33,905 bases of DNA, taken from NCBI GenBank assembly GCA_017994695.1, contig JAGOKF010000039.1, positions 1 through 33,905 of the forward strand, written 5' to 3'. Under the pieces are notes generated by a model that saw only the letters and a program-made list of their open reading frames with translations, did not search any database and had not been told where the DNA came from. Below, piece after piece: positions 1 to 8,698 of the stretch. Origin of the DNA: Myxococcota bacterium. GTDB lineage: Bacteria > Myxococcota_A > UBA9042 > DTJE01. The position numbers and the translations under genes are program-made. Within the stretch, counting starts at the first letter, position 1, and the number at the start of each line of letters is the position of its first letter.

Positions 1-61
1 GGTCCATCGAGGCGACGGCCTGGATGTCCGCGAGGGTCAGGGACACATCGGTGCGGGGCAT
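1..61 (-). CDS. 5' end of an unidentified divergent gene (partial)
   Basis: Only the first 20 codons are inside the window, reading leftward from an ATG at 61-59. The visible protein begins MPRTDVSLTLADIQAVASMD. The start is credible because the minus strand carries AAGGAGG about six bases upstream of the ATG, a strong Shine-Dalgarno. The gene is divergent from mfd. Twenty residues are too few to name a family, so no function is proposed. Confidence 0.6.
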   Translation of the reverse strand, partial: MPRTDVSLTLADIQAVASMD

Positions 62-81
62 GGCTCTCCTCCTTGGGGCGG

Positions 82-87
82 AGCATA
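82..87 (-). promoter_or_regulatory. Possible extended -10 box for the left-edge gene
   Basis: On the minus strand the sequence TGCTATGCT resembles an extended -10 element (TGn followed by TATGCT). It lies about 20 bases upstream of the left gene's ATG and just upstream of its AAGGAGG. No convincing -35 hexamer is seen at the right spacing. This is a pattern-based guess. Confidence 0.3.
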
Positions 88-210
88 GCAGAGGGGTGGG
101 ACACCGACACCGGGAAATGCCCGGAGTCGGCCCCTGGACGCCGGGGGGCTGGCGGAGGAGCGGGGCTCGGAGTACCCTTCGCGGCCCTGGAACGGGACCG
201 GAGGACGGGG

Positions 211-3200
211 GTGCCGGAAGGCGGGGAACAGGCCAGGAGGCGGGGGATCGGGGGGCTGCCCCGGGCCGTCGAGGAGATGCTCCAGGCGCCCGGACGCCGG
301 GACGTGCCGGTGGCGGGGCTGGAGCAGGCCGCGCTGGTGGCCGCCACGCTGGCGGGCATCGCGGAACGCCCGCTGGTGATCCTGGGCCCCCGGCCGGACC
401 TGGCCGATCGGGCCGCTCAGGTGGCCCGCTTCGTGCTGCAGGGCGGCCCGGTCCCCTATGCCTTTCCCCGGTGGGTGCGAAGCGCCGAGTCGCCCTATGA
501 CGAGGTGGTGGAAGGGCCCTACCTGGCCGCCGCCCGCCTGGGGACCCTGGGCCTCCTGGCCTTTTCGGACCAGCCGTTCCTCTGGGCCCTCGACGGGGCG
601 CTGGCCGCCCGGGGGGTCCTGCCCTTCCGGGCCTTCTCGGAAGGCGTCTTCCGGCTGGAGGCGGGCCGGGACGCGGACCTGACCGTGCTGGTGGAGACGC
701 TGGCCCAGGCGGGGTACCGCCGGGTGCAGACCGTGTCGGAAATCGGGGAGTTCGCGGTCCGGGGCGGGGTGGTGGACTTCTTCACGCCGGTCCTGGAGGA
801 CCCGGTCCGGGCCGAGTGGGACGGGGACCAGGTCGCCCGGATGCGGATCTTCGACCCGGCCACCCAGCGCGCCGAAAGACCGTTGCACCGGACCTGGGTG
901 GTGCCGGTCTGGGAGGTCCCCGGGGACCCGGGGGCGCTCCGGGAGGCCCTGATCCGGCTGCGGGACTTCGCGGCGGCCCGGGGCGTCCCCGGGACCCGGG
1001 TCTCGGAGGCCGAGACGGCCATCGCCTCGGGGAGGACCCCTCCGGGCTTCCAGGCGATGCTGCCGCTGATCCACGGCCCCCTGGACCTGCCCCTGGACTA
1101 CCTGGGGGAGGACGCCCTGGTCGCCGTGCTGGATCCGGGGGCCTGCCGGGAAGGGGCCGACGGGGCCCTGGAGGACCTGCGGCAGCAGGCGCGGACCTTC
1201 TCGGGCCCTCCCCGGCTCGCGGCCGACCCGGAGGACCTGGCCTCCCCGGGGCAGCGGATGATGGAACGCCTGCTCGAACGCCCCGGGACCGTCACCTTCG
1301 ATCTGTCGTCCGGCGGCATCCTGGGCCCGGCGCCGGCGGAACTGCAGTCCTCCCTCTGGGTCCGGGCGTCGGGCGGGGACCTGCCCGTGGCGGCCCGGGT
1401 CCGAGGGTTGCGGGACCTCCTGTCCCGGGTGATCGAAGGCGGCAAGCGGGTGCTGCTGCTGGCCCCCTCCGAGAGCGAGGCGGAGCGGGTCCGCACGATC
1501 CTGTCCTCCGAGGGCGTGACCGCCTCCCGGGCCATGCGGGACGGACTGCTGGAGGTCTGGAGGGTTCCCGGGGCAGAGGGATCGGTGCGCATCGGCGTCG
1601 GCCGGACGCGCACGGCCTTCGGCATCGAGGCCACCGGACTGTTGGTGCTGCCCACCGAGGCGGTCTTCGGCCTGAAGGACGTCCTGTCGGTCCGGAAAGG
1701 GGAACGACGGGGCGCCAAGACCCTCACCGAGTGGCGGGACCTGCGTCCCGGGGACCTGGTCGTGCACCGGGATCACGGGATCGGCCGCTTCGAGGGGATG
1801 GTGTCGATGGACCTCCAGGGCCGCATGGCGGACTGCCTGGTGCTGTCCTACGCCGCCGGGGACCGCCTCTACGTGCCCGTCGATCGGTCGGACACGCTGG
1901 AGAAGTACATCGGGGCCGGCGAGGGGACCCCGGGGACCCTGGACCGCCTGGGGAGCCCGGTCTTCGCCCGGCGCAAGGCCCGGGCCAGGAAGGCCGCCCG
2001 GGACATCGCGGGGCGCCTGAAGGCCCTCTATGCCCGGCGCATGGCGGCGTCGGCCCGGGCCCTGGAACCGCCCGACGCGGACTACCGGGAGTTCGAGGCC
2101 ACCTTCCCCTACGAGACCACCCCGGACCAGGAGCGGGCCATCGAGGAGGTGATCGAGGACCTGGTCCGGGACCGCCCGATGGACCGGCTGGTCTGCGGGG
2201 ACGTGGGGTTCGGCAAGACCGAGGTGGCCATCCGGGCGGCCTACCTGGCCGTGCAGCAGGGGCTCCAGGTGGCGGTGCTGGTCCCCACGACGCTGCTGGC
2301 GGAGCAGCACCGACTGAACTTCTTGGCCCGCTTCCGGCACACCCCGGTGGTGATCGAGTCCCTGTCCCGCTTCAAGGGGCCGAAGGAGGCCCGCCGGGTG
2401 ATCGGGGGCCTGGCGGACGGGTCCGTGGACATCGTGATCGGGACCCACCGGATCCTGTCCGAGGACGTGCGGTTCCGGAGGCTCGGCCTGCTGGTGGTGG
2501 ACGAGGAGCACCGCTTCGGCGTGGTCCACAAGGAGCGGCTCCGGGAGATGTCCGCGTCGGTCCACACCCTGACCCTGACCGCGACCCCCATTCCCCGGAC
2601 CCTGCACATGGCCCTGGCGGGCATCCGGGACCTGTCGGTGATCGCCACGCCTCCCCAGGACCGCCTGGCGGTGCGGACCTATGTGGCCCGGCCCAGCCCC
2701 GACCTGATCCGGTCGGCCATCCTCCGGGAGGTGGGCCGCGGGGGGCAGGTCTTCTACCTGCACAACCGCATCGAGGACATCTACGACTTCGCCGACCGGG
2801 TGCAGCGCCTGGTCCCCGAGGCCCGGGTGACCGTCGCCCACGGGGCGATGTCGGCCGACGACCTGGAATCGGTGATGGGGGCCTTCGTCCGGGGGGAGAA
2901 GGACACCCTGGTCTGCACCACGCTGATCGAGTCGGGGATCGACATCGCCACGGCGAACACGCTGCTGGTGGACCGGGCCGACACGCTGGGGCTGGCGCAA
3001 CTGTACCAGTTGCGGGGACGGGTGGGCCGGAGCGCCGAGCAGGCCTACTGCTACCTGCTGGTCCCGGATCCCTCCCGGATGACCGAGGAGGCCCGGCGGC
3101 GCATCGAGGCCATCGAGCGCTTCTCGGACCTGGCCTCGGGCTTCCACCTGGCGGCGATGGACTTGGAGATCCGGGGGGCCGGGGACCTCCTGGGTGCGGA

Positions 3201-3771
3201 CCAGTCGGGCCATCTGGCGGCGGTGGGGCTGGACCTGTTCCTGGAGATGCTCCAGGACGCCCTCCGAGAACTGTCCGGGGAGGAGCCGCCCGATCGCCTG
3301 GACACCGAGGTGCGCCTGCGGGTCGATGCCCGGATCCCCCCGGAATACCTCCCCGACGAGACGCTGCGGCTCCGGGCCTACCGGCGCCTGGCCCGGGCCG
3401 AGGACCTCCGGGAGGTCGCCCGGGTCGCGGGGGAACTGGCGGACCGGTACGGCCGTCCCCCGCCTCCGGTGGAGCGGCTGCTGGGGATCATCCGGGTCAA
3501 GGTGCTGGCCCGGGCCCTGGGGATCCAGCAGGTGATCGAGAAGGGGACCTCGGTGCGGCTGGTCGCGGCGCCGGGGCGGGAGGCGGGGATCGACCGGGTG
3601 GCCGCGGCGGGAACCCTCCGGGGACTCCGGGGGATGGCCCGGCCGGAACGGGGCGTGCTGGAGGTCCCCCTCCCGAGGGCCGGCGGGCTGGTGGCGATGC
3701 TGGAGTCCCTGCTGGGGAGCGGGGACGTCCCCGGCGGCGGGGGAGTTTCCCCCGGGGCGGGAATGGGGTAG
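211..3771 (+). CDS. mfd: Transcription-repair coupling factor Mfd
   Basis: Mfd is the ATP-dependent translocase that dislodges RNA polymerase stalled at DNA lesions and recruits UvrA. The 1186-residue product has the full architecture. A degenerate UvrB-like N-terminal module is followed by the CarD-like RNA polymerase interaction domain near residue 511 (RPGDLVVHRDHGIGRFEG). The helicase-type motor has Walker A GDVGFGKT at about 663-670, DEEH at 764-767, TATPIPRTL, and QLRGRVGRS. The TRCF C-terminal domain closes it. The GTG at 211 was chosen because GGAGG lies six bases upstream and conserved sequence starts soon after. The open frame reaches back to a TTG at 73, but that stretch looks non-homologous. 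The length is close to the usual 1150 or so. Two parvulin genes follow in the same direction, 28 bp away. The identity is certain; the exact start is less so. Confidence 0.95.
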   Translation: MPEGGEQARRRGIGGLPRAVEEMLQAPGRRDVPVAGLEQAALVAATLAGIAERPLVILGPRPDLADRAAQVARFVLQGGPVPYAFPRWVRSAESPYDEVVEGPYLAAARLGTLGLLAFSDQPFLWALDGALAARGVLPFRAFSEGVFRLEAGRDADLTVLVETLAQAGYRRVQTVSEIGEFAVRGGVVDFFTPVLEDPVRAEWDGDQVARMRIFDPATQRAERPLHRTWVVPVWEVPGDPGALREALIRLRDFAAARGVPGTRVSEAETAIASGRTPPGFQAMLPLIHGPLDLPLDYLGEDALVAVLDPGACREGADGALEDLRQQARTFSGPPRLAADPEDLASPGQRMMERLLERPGTVTFDLSSGGILGPAPAELQSSLWVRASGGDLPVAARVRGLRDLLSRVIEGGKRVLLLAPSESEAERVRTILSSEGVTASRAMRDGLLEVWRVPGAEGSVRIGVGRTRTAFGIEATGLLVLPTEAVFGLKDVLSVRKGERRGAKTLTEWRDLRPGDLVVHRDHGIGRFEGMVSMDLQGRMADCLVLSYAAGDRLYVPVDRSDTLEKYIGAGEGTPGTLDRLGSPVFARRKARARKAARDIAGRLKALYARRMAASARALEPPDADYREFEATFPYETTPDQERAIEEVIEDLVRDRPMDRLVCGDVGFGKTEVAIRAAYLAVQQGLQVAVLVPTTLLAEQHRLNFLARFRHTPVVIESLSRFKGPKEARRVIGGLADGSVDIVIGTHRILSEDVRFRRLGLLVVDEEHRFGVVHKERLREMSASVHTLTLTATPIPRTLHMALAGIRDLSVIATPPQDRLAVRTYVARPSPDLIRSAILREVGRGGQVFYLHNRIEDIYDFADRVQRLVPEARVTVAHGAMSADDLESVMGAFVRGEKDTLVCTTLIESGIDIATANTLLVDRADTLGLAQLYQLRGRVGRSAEQAYCYLLVPDPSRMTEEARRRIEAIERFSDLASGFHLAAMDLEIRGAGDLLGADQSGHLAAVGLDLFLEMLQDALRELSGEEPPDRLDTEVRLRVDARIPPEYLPDETLRLRAYRRLARAEDLREVARVAGELADRYGRPPPPVERLLGIIRVKVLARALGIQQVIEKGTSVRLVAAPGREAGIDRVAAAGTLRGLRGMARPERGVLEVPLPRAGGLVAMLESLLGSGDVPGGGGVSPGAGMG

Positions 3772-3799
3772 AAAGGGCCGTCCGGGCCGGGCGGGGGAG

Positions 3800-4822
3800 A
3801 TGGCGCAGGGACGCAGGGGCATTCGGGCATGGTGGGTGATCCCGGCGCTGCTGGTCCCGGGAGGCCTGGCGATCACCTGGGGCGTCCGGCCCCAGAAGCC
3901 CCGTCCGGAGTCGGCGACATCCTCGGTCACGGCGCCGGCCGAGTCCAGAGAAGGGGCGGCCGACGACTGGGTCGTCGGGTCCATCGGGGACCGGCCGGTG
4001 ACCTTCGGGGAACTGGAGCGGGTGATCCAGTCCCTGCCGGTCCACGCCCGGGTGCGCTACCAGTCCTACGACCGGCGCCGGGACTTCCTGGAAGCCTACC
4101 TCCAGGTGCTGGCCCTGGCGGCCCACGCCGCCGAGCAGGGCTACGGCCGCGACCCCGAGGTGATCGAGCGCCTGAAGGCCGAGGCCGTGGACCGGTTCCT
4201 CCGGGAGCAGGAGGCCCTCTGGGTGCGGTCCTCGGACATCCCCGACGAGGAGGTCCGCCGGTACTACGAGGAGCACCCGGAGGAGTTCCACCGGCCGGCC
4301 CAGGGGCGCTTCCTCCAGGTCGTGGTGAAGGACCGGCAGTTCGCCGAACGGGTGCTGCTCCGGCTGCGGGCGGCCCTGGAGGCCTCGGGGGTGGACCCGG
4401 TCCGGGCCTTCCGGCAGCAGGCGGAACGCTACCGCGAGGGGCCGGGGGACCCGGGATGGGACTGGGACCTGGGGTGGCGCCCGGCGGCGTCCGACGGCAC
4501 GCTCCCCGAACCGATCCGGGAGGCCCTGGGCCGGATGCGCGAGGACTGGACCTTCGAGGGACCCGTGGAATCCCCCCTGGGCTTCCACGTGCTGTTCCGG
4601 GCGGGGTCCCGGGAGGCGGTGGACCTGTCCCTGGCCCAGGCCCGGCCCGCGGTGCTGGAACGGCTGGTCGCCGACCGGCAGGAGGCGTTGCGCCGGGCCT
4701 TCCTGGAGTCGGTCCGGCGGGAATCGGGGGTGACGGTCCACCGGGAGGCCGCCGACCGGGTGGCGGACGAGGTGCGCCGGGAGTGGTCTGAACGGCTGCG
4801 CCCCGAGGGGGAGTCTCCATGA
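3800..4822 (+). CDS. Membrane-anchored parvulin-like peptidyl-prolyl isomerase (diverged)
   Basis: The 340-residue product has a single N-terminal hydrophobic segment at about residues 10-28, which would anchor it with the bulk in the periplasm. A SurA-like helical region follows, and then a diverged PpiC/parvulin-type domain around residues 160-270, ending in the typical fold signature of a glycine-phenylalanine-histidine near a LGFHVL motif. The canonical HI(L/V) entry strand is poorly conserved (GRFLQVVVKD), so isomerase activity is uncertain and a pure chaperone role is possible. The gene starts 28 bp after mfd. Its stop overlaps the ATG of the next parvulin gene (ATGA), implying translational coupling. 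The likely role is outer-membrane or secreted protein folding. PpiD-like or PrsA-like naming would be arbitrary. Confidence 0.75.
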   Translation: MAQGRRGIRAWWVIPALLVPGGLAITWGVRPQKPRPESATSSVTAPAESREGAADDWVVGSIGDRPVTFGELERVIQSLPVHARVRYQSYDRRRDFLEAYLQVLALAAHAAEQGYGRDPEVIERLKAEAVDRFLREQEALWVRSSDIPDEEVRRYYEEHPEEFHRPAQGRFLQVVVKDRQFAERVLLRLRAALEASGVDPVRAFRQQAERYREGPGDPGWDWDLGWRPAASDGTLPEPIREALGRMREDWTFEGPVESPLGFHVLFRAGSREAVDLSLAQARPAVLERLVADRQEALRRAFLESVRRESGVTVHREAADRVADEVRREWSERLRPEGESP

Positions 4823-5871
4823 GGAACAAGACCTTCGCGATGGTGGCGGGGTGTCTGGCCCTGCTTCGGGGGATCCCGGCGGGGGGGCAGGAACGGGCCC
4901 CGGCGCCCCCAGCGGGGCAGGTGGCCCCCTCCCGTTTCGCGGAGGAGGTCGCGCCGGGGGAGATCGACCGGGTGGTGGCCTCGGTGGGCGCCGAGGCCGT
5001 CACGCTGCGGGAGGTGCTGGGCCGCGTCCGGATGGCCGGCGGTTCCCGGCCCGCGGGGGGCGAGGAGCCCGTGCCGACGCCCGCGGAACTGAAGGCCGCC
5101 CTGGACGACCTGGTGGCCGAGCGGCTGCTGCTGGCCGAGGCCCGCCGCCTCTCCCTGACGGTCTCCGATGCCGAGGTGGATCGCCAGATCGAGCAGATCC
5201 GCAGCCAGAACCAGTGGAGCGAGAGCGACTTCGCCCAGGCGATCCGGATGCTGGGATTTCCGACCGTGGAGGCCTACCGGGCCCACGCGCGCCTGGAACT
5301 GCTGAAGACCCAGGTCCTGCGCCTGAAGGTCGGCTCGAAGGTCCACGTCACGGATCGGGAGGTGGACGAGGAGTTCCAGCGGCGGCACCCGGACAACGCC
5401 GAGGAGGAGGTGCACCTGGCCCACATCGTCTTCCTGGTCCCCGAGAACGCGGACATGGCGGCGATCCAGGCCCTGGCCCGGAAGGCCGAGGAGGTCCAGC
5501 GGGAGGCGGCGGGCGGATCGGTCCCCTTCGAGGAACTGGCCCGGCGGCACAGCCAGGACGGCAGCGCCTCCCGGGGCGGGGACGTGGGGTGGTTCATCCG
5601 GGGGAAGCTCCAGTTGTCGCTGGAGAACGTGGCCTTCGCGATGGACGTGGGCGAGGTCTCCCCGGTGGTCCAGTCGGCGGTCGGGTTCCACGTCCTGAAA
5701 CTGCTGGACCGGCGCCGGGCCCCCCTGGCCGATCCCGAGGAGGCCCGGCGGCGCATCCGCTTCGATCTTTCGGAGGCCGCCTTCTCCCGCCTGTACCGGG
5801 AATACCTGGAGGGTCTGAAGACCACGGGCCGGGTGATCCTCCGGGGCCTCCCGGGCGTTCCTGAATCCTGA
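4819..5871 (+). CDS. Secreted SurA-type peptidyl-prolyl cis-trans isomerase
   Basis: The 350-residue protein starts with a basic-hydrophobic signal peptide (MRNKTFAMVAGCLALL). A SurA N-terminal chaperone domain follows at about residues 47-180, and a well-conserved parvulin (PpiC) domain at about 197-297. The parvulin domain shows VHLAHIVF, FEELARRHSQD, GGDVGWF and VGFHVLKLLD. This layout is that of SurA, a periplasmic chaperone and prolyl isomerase for outer-membrane proteins, but with one parvulin domain rather than the two of E. coli SurA. It overlaps the preceding parvulin by the tetranucleotide ATGA. With that gene it forms a pair that probably evolved by duplication followed by loss of active-site features in the first copy. 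The next gene is separated by a 118-bp promoter-containing gap. Confidence 0.85.
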   Translation: MRNKTFAMVAGCLALLRGIPAGGQERAPAPPAGQVAPSRFAEEVAPGEIDRVVASVGAEAVTLREVLGRVRMAGGSRPAGGEEPVPTPAELKAALDDLVAERLLLAEARRLSLTVSDAEVDRQIEQIRSQNQWSESDFAQAIRMLGFPTVEAYRAHARLELLKTQVLRLKVGSKVHVTDREVDEEFQRRHPDNAEEEVHLAHIVFLVPENADMAAIQALARKAEEVQREAAGGSVPFEELARRHSQDGSASRGGDVGWFIRGKLQLSLENVAFAMDVGEVSPVVQSAVGFHVLKLLDRRRAPLADPEEARRRIRFDLSEAAFSRLYREYLEGLKTTGRVILRGLPGVPES

Positions 5872-5931
5872 TCGCGAACGACGGTTTCAGAGACCCCAGG
5901 TCCCGCAATGTCCTTCCTCGATTCCTGTAAA

Positions 5932-5949
5932 CTTGACAAATAAGTCAAG
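5932..5949 (+). promoter_or_regulatory. Palindromic Rrf2-type operator overlapping a -35 box
   Basis: CTTGACAAATAAGTCAAG is a perfect inverted repeat with 6-bp arms and a 6-bp A/T-rich centre, conspicuous in a very GC-rich region. It contains TTGACA (5933-5938), a consensus -35 hexamer. A -10 box at the expected spacing is weak (around CATCGTAT, 5956-5963). It lies 41 bp upstream of the Rrf2-family gene that heads the suf operon. The core resembles the known E. coli IscR type 1 site (YYGACTRWWWYAGTCRR), with a centre one base shorter. Autorepression of the suf operon by the adjacent regulator is the natural inference. Confidence 0.7.
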
Positions 5950-5989
5950 ATTGGCCATCGTATCCCACGGACGGCGGGAGAGGCCACCG

Positions 5990-6481
5990 ATGCGGGTCAG
6001 CGCCACCGAGGAGCACGGCCTGAGGTGCCTGATGAGACTGGCCGCCTGCTGGCAGGCCGGCCGGGAGACCACCCTCGGGGAGGTGGCCCGGGAGGAGGGC
6101 CTGACCCTGGCCTACGTCGCGAAACTGGTGGCGCTGCTGCGGAAGGCCGGCCTGGTCCGGAGCCTCCGGGGGGCCCGGGGGGGCATCGTCCTGGCCCGGG
6201 ATCCGCAGCGGATTCCCTTGTCGGAAGCGATGGCGGCCCTGGCGGGACGGGCCGTGCGGACCGGACCGTGCCTGGATGCCGGGCACCCGCCCTGCGGGCA
6301 GGCCGCGTCCTGCGGGTTGCGGCCGGTCTGGATGCGGGTCGAGGAGACCCTGGATGGGATCCTGGGGGGCATCTCCCTGGCGGACGTGGTCCGGGAGGGC
6401 CGGGAGTCGGCCACCCGGCATTTCGGGCGCCCGGGGCGCGACGGGAGGGGTTCGGCAGCATCGGCCGAGGCCGAGGGATGA
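5990..6481 (+). CDS. Rrf2/IscR-family Fe-S-sensing transcriptional regulator of the suf operon
   Basis: The 163-residue protein has the Rrf2 fold. An N-terminal winged helix (ATEEHGLRCLMRLA, then VAREEGLTLAYVAKLVALLRKAGLV) is followed by a wing with RGARGG and a dimerisation helix ending in LRPVWMRVEETLDGIL. Three cysteines sit where IscR and relatives hold a [2Fe-2S] cluster, at C94, C102 and C108, with C-X7-C-X5-C spacing compared with C-X5-C-X5-C in E. coli IscR. The ATG at 5990 has GGGAGAGG six bases upstream. An in-frame TTG at 5933 was rejected because it is the -35 box. The gene sits directly upstream of sufC, with 11 bp between its stop and the sufC ATG, so it most likely senses Fe-S status and controls its own operon. 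The specific name (IscR, SufR or other) cannot be decided. Confidence 0.88.
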   Translation: MRVSATEEHGLRCLMRLAACWQAGRETTLGEVAREEGLTLAYVAKLVALLRKAGLVRSLRGARGGIVLARDPQRIPLSEAMAALAGRAVRTGPCLDAGHPPCGQAASCGLRPVWMRVEETLDGILGGISLADVVREGRESATRHFGRPGRDGRGSAASAEAEG

Positions 6482-6492
6482 GGGGGAGCGAG

Positions 6493-7260
6493 ATGAACGA
6501 GGACCGGCAGGCGGACGTGGAACCCATCCTGGAGGTCCGGGATCTCCGGGCGTCGGTGGGGGATCGGGCGATCCTGAAGGGCGTGGACCTGGCGGTCCGC
6601 CCGGGGGAGGTCCACGCCCTGATGGGGCGCAACGGCAGCGGCAAGAGCACGCTGTCCCACGTGCTGATGGGCCACCCGGCCTACCGGGTGGACGGCGGGG
6701 AGGTGCGGTTCCTGGGTCAAGACCTGCTGGCCATGGACGTCACCGAGCGGGCCCGGGCCGGCTTGTTCCTGGGCTTCCAGCACCCGGTGGCCGTGCCGGG
6801 CGTCACGGTGACCCACTTCCTGCGGAACGTGCTCCGGAGCCGGGGCCGGGACCTGCCGGCCCGGGAGTTCCGGGGGGTGCTTCGGAAGGCCTTCGACGAA
6901 CTGGGCATCGCCGACGAGTTCGCGGGGCGATCGCTGAACGACGGATTCTCGGGCGGCGAGCGGAAGCGCCTGGAGGTGCTCCAGTTGCGGCTGCTGCGCC
7001 CGGCCCTGGCCCTGATGGACGAAACGGACAGCGGGCTGGACATCGACGCCCTGAAGGTCGTCTCCGAGGGGATCAACGCGTCGATCCGCGAGGGGGTGTC
7101 GGTGGTCCTGGTGACCCACTACCAGCGGATCCTCCAGTACGTCCAGCCCCAGGTGGTGCACGTCTTCCTGGACGGCCGGGTGGCCCGGAGCGGCGGGCCG
7201 GACCTGGCCCGGGAACTGGAGGCCCGGGGGTATGACTGGATCGACGCGCCGCAGGCCTGA
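6493..7260 (+). CDS. sufC: Fe-S assembly ATPase SufC
   Basis: SufC is the ABC-type ATPase of the SufBC2D scaffold that builds Fe-S clusters in the cytoplasm. The 255-residue product shows Walker A GRNGSGKS at 45-52, the SufC-type Q-loop region ([11 protein letters not shown]), signature [10 protein letters not shown] from 152, Walker [15 protein letters not shown] from 172, and the H-loop histidine in THYQR (H209). The [10 protein letters not shown] string is typical of SufC rather than transport ATPases, and there is no membrane partner. The ATG at 6493 follows AGGGGGAG. An in-frame ATG at 6478, overlapping the regulator's stop, is an alternative start that would add five residues. Confidence 0.96.
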   Translation: MNEDRQADVEPILEVRDLRASVGDRAILKGVDLAVRPGEVHALMGRNGSGKSTLSHVLMGHPAYRVDGGEVRFLGQDLLAMDVTERARAGLFLGFQHPVAVPGVTVTHFLRNVLRSRGRDLPAREFRGVLRKAFDELGIADEFAGRSLNDGFSGGERKRLEVLQLRLLRPALALMDETDSGLDIDALKVVSEGINASIREGVSVVLVTHYQRILQYVQPQVVHVFLDGRVARSGGPDLARELEARGYDWIDAPQA

Positions 7261-7288
7261 AGGGCTGGCGGCGGAAAGGAGGCGGGAC

Positions 7289-8698
7289 ATGGAAGCCACC
7301 GGCGCCGGAACGTTGGTCGGGGAGTACCGGTACGGGTTCCACGACGAGGAGCGCAGCGTCTTCCAGACCCGCCGGGGCCTGGACGAGGAGGTGGTGCGCC
7401 AGGTCAGCGCGATCAAGAACGAGCCGGACTGGATGCTGGAGTTCCGGCTCCGGGCCCTGGGGCTCTTCCAGGCCCGGCCCATGCCCCGCTGGGGCAACAC
7501 CGAGGTGCTGGACGCCATCGACTTCGACCGGATCATCTACTACGCCCGGGCGACCGAGGGCCAGGGGCGGACCTGGGAGGAGGTCCCGGAGGGGATCAAG
7601 CGGACCTTCGAGCGCCTGGGGATCCCCGAGGCCGAGCGGAAGTTCCTGGCCGGGGTCACGGCCCAGTACGACTCCGAGGCGGTGTACCACTCGATCCAGG
7701 CGGAACTGGAGAAGCAGGGGGTGATCTTCCTGGACATGGACTCGGGCCTGCGCCTGCACGGGGACCTGGTCCGCCGGCATTTCGGGACCGTGATCCCCCC
7801 GAACGACAACAAGTTCGCGGCCCTGAACTCGGCCGTGTGGTCCGGGGGGTCCTTCGTCTATGTCCCCCCGGGGGTCCACGTCCGGGTGCCGCTGCAGGCC
7901 TACTTCCGGATCAACACCCGGGACATGGGCCAGTTCGAGCGGACCCTGATCATCGCCGACGAGGGGTCCAGCGTGCACTACATCGAGGGGTGCACGGCGC
8001 CCGTGTGGTCGTCCGACAGCCTCCACTCCGCCGTGGTGGAGGTCATCGCCAAGAAGGGCGCCCGGATCCGCTACACGACGATCCAGAACTGGTCCCGGAA
8101 CGTCCTGAACCTGGTGACGAAGCGGGCCGTGGCCCACGAGGACGCCACGGTGGAATGGGTGGACGGGAACCTGGGGTCCCGCCTGACCATGAAGTACCCG
8201 GCGATCCACCTGGTGGGGCCGAGGGCCCACGGGGAGATCCTCTCCATCGCCTTTGCCGGGGCCGGGCAGCACCAGGACGCTGGCGCGAAGGTGATCCACG
8301 CCGCCCCGGACACCACGTCGTCCATCACCTCGAAGTCCATCAGCAAGGACGGCGGGCGGGCCTCCTACCGGGGGCTCGTGAAGGTCCATCCCGGGGCCCG
8401 GAACGCCCGGGTGAACGTCCGCTGCGACGCCCTGCTGCTGGACGAGCACTCCCGGTCCGACACCTGGCCGACGATGGAGATCGGCGAGGCGGGGGCCGCG
8501 GTGGGCCACGAGGCGACCGTGTCGAAGGTCAGCGAGGAGCAGTTGTACTACCTCCGGAGCCGGGGCCTGACCGAGGCCGAGGCGACGCTGATGATCGTGA
8601 ACGGCTTCATCGAGCCCTTCGTGAAGGAACTGCCGATGGAGTACGCGGTGGAACTGAACCGCCTGATCGCCCTGGAGATGGAGGGATCCGTCGGATGA
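7289..8698 (+). CDS. sufB: Fe-S cluster scaffold protein SufB
   Basis: SufB is the scaffold subunit on which the nascent cluster forms within SufBC2D. The 469-residue product is full length for the family. It carries the beta-helix core and the conserved C-terminal helical region ([17 protein letters not shown]). C379 (NVRCDALLL) matches the E. coli C405 sulfur acceptor, and E408 (GHEATVSKV) sits 29 residues later, exactly the C405-E434 separation. C235 (IEGCTAP) corresponds to the C254 site. The ATG at 7289 follows AAAGGAGG by six bases, the best ribosome site in the operon; an earlier in-frame start would overlap sufC and has no such site. The stop overlaps sufD as ATGA. Confidence 0.97.
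   Translation: MEATGAGTLVGEYRYGFHDEERSVFQTRRGLDEEVVRQVSAIKNEPDWMLEFRLRALGLFQARPMPRWGNTEVLDAIDFDRIIYYARATEGQGRTWEEVPEGIKRTFERLGIPEAERKFLAGVTAQYDSEAVYHSIQAELEKQGVIFLDMDSGLRLHGDLVRRHFGTVIPPNDNKFAALNSAVWSGGSFVYVPPGVHVRVPLQAYFRINTRDMGQFERTLIIADEGSSVHYIEGCTAPVWSSDSLHSAVVEVIAKKGARIRYTTIQNWSRNVLNLVTKRAVAHEDATVEWVDGNLGSRLTMKYPAIHLVGPRAHGEILSIAFAGAGQHQDAGAKVIHAAPDTTSSITSKSISKDGGRASYRGLVKVHPGARNARVNVRCDALLLDEHSRSDTWPTMEIGEAGAAVGHEATVSKVSEEQLYYLRSRGLTEAEATLMIVNGFIEPFVKELPMEYAVELNRLIALEMEGSVG

Noticed and set aside
73-210. N-terminal extension of Mfd from a TTG at 73
   Set aside because: The extension is Arg/Gly-rich with no homology to Mfd, whereas GTG 211 has GGAGG at good spacing.
37-3984. A 1315-codon open frame on the minus strand across mfd
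   Set aside because: It mirrors mfd codon structure, is Pro/Arg/Gly/His-rich without domains, and exists because the high GC third positions remove stops. mfd on the plus strand is unmistakable.
5933-5989. N-terminal extension of the Rrf2 protein from a TTG at 5933
   Set aside because: The TTG is part of the TTGACA -35 box inside the palindrome; ATG 5990 has a good ribosome site and matches the family start.
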